Of a DNA stretch of 64,000 bases, positions 61,787-64,000 are shown one piece after another. Origin of the DNA: Didymella arachidicola (Eukaryota > Ascomycota > Dothideomycetes > Pleosporales > Didymellaceae). The notes under the pieces were generated by a model. The model worked only from the letters and a program-made list of their open reading frames with translations, searched no databases and was not told the origin of the DNA. Numbering within the stretch: the first letter of the stretch is position 1; every line of letters starts with the position of its first letter. The stretch spans positions 1-64,000 of the forward strand of contig CM050000.1 in assembly GCA_016630955.3 (NCBI GenBank). The letters are read 5' to 3'. The translations under genes and the position numbers were made by a program.

Positions 61787-62419
61787 ATGCACTTCCCCAC
61801 CACCACCGCTGCCATCAGCAGCCTCCTCATGGTCATCGCGTCCACCAGCACCGACATTTCTTTCTCCATCCCCAGCACAGTGTCTGCTACCGCCGCTGTG
61901 CCCGGCGCGCCTGAGGGTGTGCTTACTACCACCGTTTACGAGACATCCACTTTCTACGTCACCACCGCTATCATGGTGCCTGTGCCCGTCGCCAGCGTCT
62001 CCGAGGTCATCAGCGCGCCTGCTAACAGCAGCGTTACCGCCCCCAGCTCAGGCTCCGCCATCGCAACTACACCCGCCTTCCAGCTCACACCCACCCAGTC
62101 CCTCTTCGTATCCGGCACCCAGACCTTCGTCCCCGTGACGCTCTGGGAGGGCAGCACGACACGCGTTATCTACCCGCAGAACAGCACTGCGGTTGATATC
62201 CCCACTGGATACCCCAACGGCACCACTGTCGTGGTGACTACTTCGGTTGCCTCCTCGGCTGTGTCGACCTCCAAAGGTTTGACTTCTTCTAAGCACAGTT
62301 CTGTATCGGAGGCGCCGTCCGCTACTGTCAGCGAGGTGCCGACCAATGGCGGTGGTAAGGTTGCTGGAGAGGTGGTGCTGGGTCTGGGTGTTGTTGCTGG
62401 GTTGATGGCGCTGTTGTAG
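61787..62419 (+). CDS. Small GPI-anchor-type Ser/Thr-rich surface protein
   Basis: 210 residues, one exon, Kozak-like CCACCATGC. An N-terminal hydrophobic segment (TTAAISSLLMVIAS) serves as signal peptide. The body is rich in Ser, Thr, Val and Ala with N-glycosylation sequons. The C-terminus, GGGKVAGEVVLGLGVVAGLM followed by ALL, is a hydrophobic tail after small residues, as required for GPI attachment. It is likely a plasma membrane or wall protein; no catalytic domain is seen. Confidence 0.85.
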   Translation: MHFPTTTAAISSLLMVIASTSTDISFSIPSTVSATAAVPGAPEGVLTTTVYETSTFYVTTAIMVPVPVASVSEVISAPANSSVTAPSSGSAIATTPAFQLTPTQSLFVSGTQTFVPVTLWEGSTTRVIYPQNSTAVDIPTGYPNGTTVVVTTSVASSAVSTSKGLTSSKHSSVSEAPSATVSEVPTNGGGKVAGEVVLGLGVVAGLMALL

Positions 62420-62894
62420 CCTGGTAAGAGGGTGTTTGTCGTGTCGGTCTTCACTCAACGGGATATTGTGTGCCACTGGGCGCTATCAGGTGGCACTTTG
62501 GATGATGTGGTGGACAGATGGTGGGATGTCGATAACGTAAACCACGTAACGAATGACAAGTACCCATGTCGACAGCTTATTTTCTGTCATGTTGGACTAC
62601 CTTATGCCATGGATATAATGGCTGTGCATGAATTACACATTCAAATCCCAATGCTATGCATCAAAGTGGAAAATCGTCTTAGTTCCTCTGAGCAGCGGCT
62701 GCAAGGTATACGCGAATAGAGTCTTGATGTGTTGTTGTACTGCTATAATTATATATAAGGGTGTTGGTGACATGTCCGTACCACGTCATCCCCTGACCCT
62801 GGCGGATGCTCTGCCGCGACCTCCGCAGTCCAGCGAGCTCCAGCTCCACGATCAAGCTCCCTCCTCCACGTCCTCGCTCACACCCCCGCCCACC
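62420..62894. other. Intergenic region before END3
   Basis: 475 bp with the 3' end of the GPI-type gene and the promoter of END3. A CT/AC-rich leader precedes the ATG. No gene seen. Confidence 0.55.
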
Positions 62895-64000
62895 ATGCCG
62901 CCAAACCGCATCGAACAAGACGAAATCGAGAAATACTGGGAAATCTTCAGCTCCCTCAGCAATGGCGGGACGCACCTCGACGGCGCGCAAGCCGCCCCCG
63001 TGCTCAAGAACTCGCACCTCCGCGACGACCAGCTCGAGCGCGTGTGGGACCTCGCCGACGTCGACAACGACGGCAAGCTCGACTTTGAAGAATTCTGCGT
63101 CGCCATGCGCATCATCTTCGACCTCATCAACGGCGTCAGCTCCGACGTGCCGCCCACGCTCCCCGACTGGCTCGTCCCCGAGAGCAAGGCGCACCTCGTG
63201 CACGCCGGCCGCGCGCTCAGCCACGGGCAGACATTCGAAAGCGTCGCCGACGACGACGACGACGACACGCCCGGCCTCCGCGACGGCTTCGACTGGTACA
63301 TGAGCCCCGCCGACAAGGCCAAGTACGAGGAAATCTACACGGCGAACCGCGACGCCCACGGCGCCGTCGCCTTCACCGACCTCTCCCCCTTGTTCGACTC
63401 CCTCGACAATGTCCCCGACACGGACATCCGCTTCGCATGGAACCTGGTCAACCCCTCGGCCCGCCCCTCAATCGGCAAAGACGCCACTCTCGCCTTCCTC
63501 CACATCCTCGCCCAGCGCTCCGAAAACTACCGCGTCCCGCGCTCCGTCCCGCCCTCGCTCCGCGCCTCCTTCGAAAAAGCCCACATCGACTACGACGTCA
63601 GCCACAGCTCGCAATCCCGCTGGGCCACTTCCGCCCAGGACGACACAGCAACCGGCCGCAAGCAGAAATTCGGGGACGCGTACCTCGCGCGGCTGGGGGT
63701 CGGGGACCGCGCAACAACGTACGGCGCCCGCGCCGGCGGGACCGATTTCGGCGGCCGCACGACAGAGGACTGGGAGGAAGTCCGCCTCAAGAAACAGCTC
63801 AAGGATCTCGAATCCAAGATGGAGCTCGTCGAGCAAGAAGCGAAGAACAGACGGCACGGACGCGTCAAGGATAGCACGCCTGCGCTGGTCAAGCGCGAGC
63901 TGGAATCGCTGCTTGATTACAAGAGGATGCAGTTGAAGAATCTGGACAGCGACGAGGGAGGCGAGGTCAAGGGACTGAGTGGGATTAGAGACGAGGTGGA
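62895..64000 (+). CDS. END3: Actin cytoskeleton-regulatory complex protein End3/SagA, 5' part
   Basis: 368 codons open to the window edge, no intron needed, starting MPPNRIEQDEIEKYWEIF in a good context (caccATGcc). The first EH domain carries an EF-hand loop DVDNDGKLDFEEF and is followed by the WLVPESKAHLV stretch typical of End3. A second EH-like domain spans about 133-230 (DWYMSPADKAKYEEIYTANR). A linker and coiled coil follow (RLKKQLKDLESKMELVEQEA). End3 joins Pan1 and Sla1 at endocytic actin patches; the A. nidulans orthologue is SagA. The gene should end shortly beyond 64,000, since the family has about 400 residues. Confidence 0.95.
   Translation, partial: MPPNRIEQDEIEKYWEIFSSLSNGGTHLDGAQAAPVLKNSHLRDDQLERVWDLADVDNDGKLDFEEFCVAMRIIFDLINGVSSDVPPTLPDWLVPESKAHLVHAGRALSHGQTFESVADDDDDDTPGLRDGFDWYMSPADKAKYEEIYTANRDAHGAVAFTDLSPLFDSLDNVPDTDIRFAWNLVNPSARPSIGKDATLAFLHILAQRSENYRVPRSVPPSLRASFEKAHIDYDVSHSSQSRWATSAQDDTATGRKQKFGDAYLARLGVGDRATTYGARAGGTDFGGRTTEDWEEVRLKKQLKDLESKMELVEQEAKNRRHGRVKDSTPALVKRELESLLDYKRMQLKNLDSDEGGEVKGLSGIRDEV

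Overview
The window is nuclear DNA of a filamentous ascomycete (Pezizomycotina). The gene set, the short GT-AG introns of about 43-97 nt and the AT-rich blocks typical of repeat-induced point mutation (RIP) fit a Dothideomycete such as a member of the Pleosporales; that placement is inference. It has two halves: a transposon-rich half (about 1-31,240) and a gene-rich half (about 31,295-64,000).

Transposon half. 1-7,731 holds a minus-strand array of three related genes: OrsD-type (PF12013) zinc-finger proteins whose C-terminal half carries tyrosine-recombinase-like motifs. One copy is nearly intact, one is broken and one runs off the left edge. From 7,990 to about 23,060, AT-rich RIP-degraded blocks alternate with mobile elements: an intact pogo/Fot-type transposon (9,750-11,614), a RIP-killed relative (19,708-21,571), and a three-level nest in which a complete Ty3/gypsy chromovirus (12,205-19,350; identical-length LTRs, 5-bp target duplication) sits inside a solo LTR that sits inside a RIP-mutated Ty1/copia solo LTR. 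The chromovirus carries a -1 frameshift signal between gag and pol, a possible self-priming site, and an antisense ORF with a Zn2Cys6-like cysteine pattern. A further solo LTR, a decayed Ty1/copia polyprotein with its 3' LTR, and a pogo remnant follow. The half ends with two near-identical pogo-like transposons in inverted orientation, set in an array of 32-bp repeats.

Gene half, left to right: a five-exon secreted protein of unknown function (-), a secreted class II haem peroxidase (+), a KRE6/SKN1-type GH16 beta-glucan synthesis protein (-), thiamine pyrophosphokinase (-), a Zn2Cys6 transcription factor (+), a four-helix membrane protein (-), a MINPP/phytase-like histidine phosphatase (-), two divergently transcribed myosin-motor chitin synthases (class V on the minus strand, class VI/VII on the plus strand, 2.2 kb apart), a GPI-anchor-type Ser/Thr-rich protein (+), and the 5' part of END3/SagA (+). 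Several act at the cell surface: beta-1,6-glucan and chitin synthesis, a GPI protein, and the endocytic actin-patch factor End3.

All exon structures were read by hand from splice sites and reading-frame continuity. The transposon boundaries rest on terminal repeats and target-site duplications visible in the sequence.
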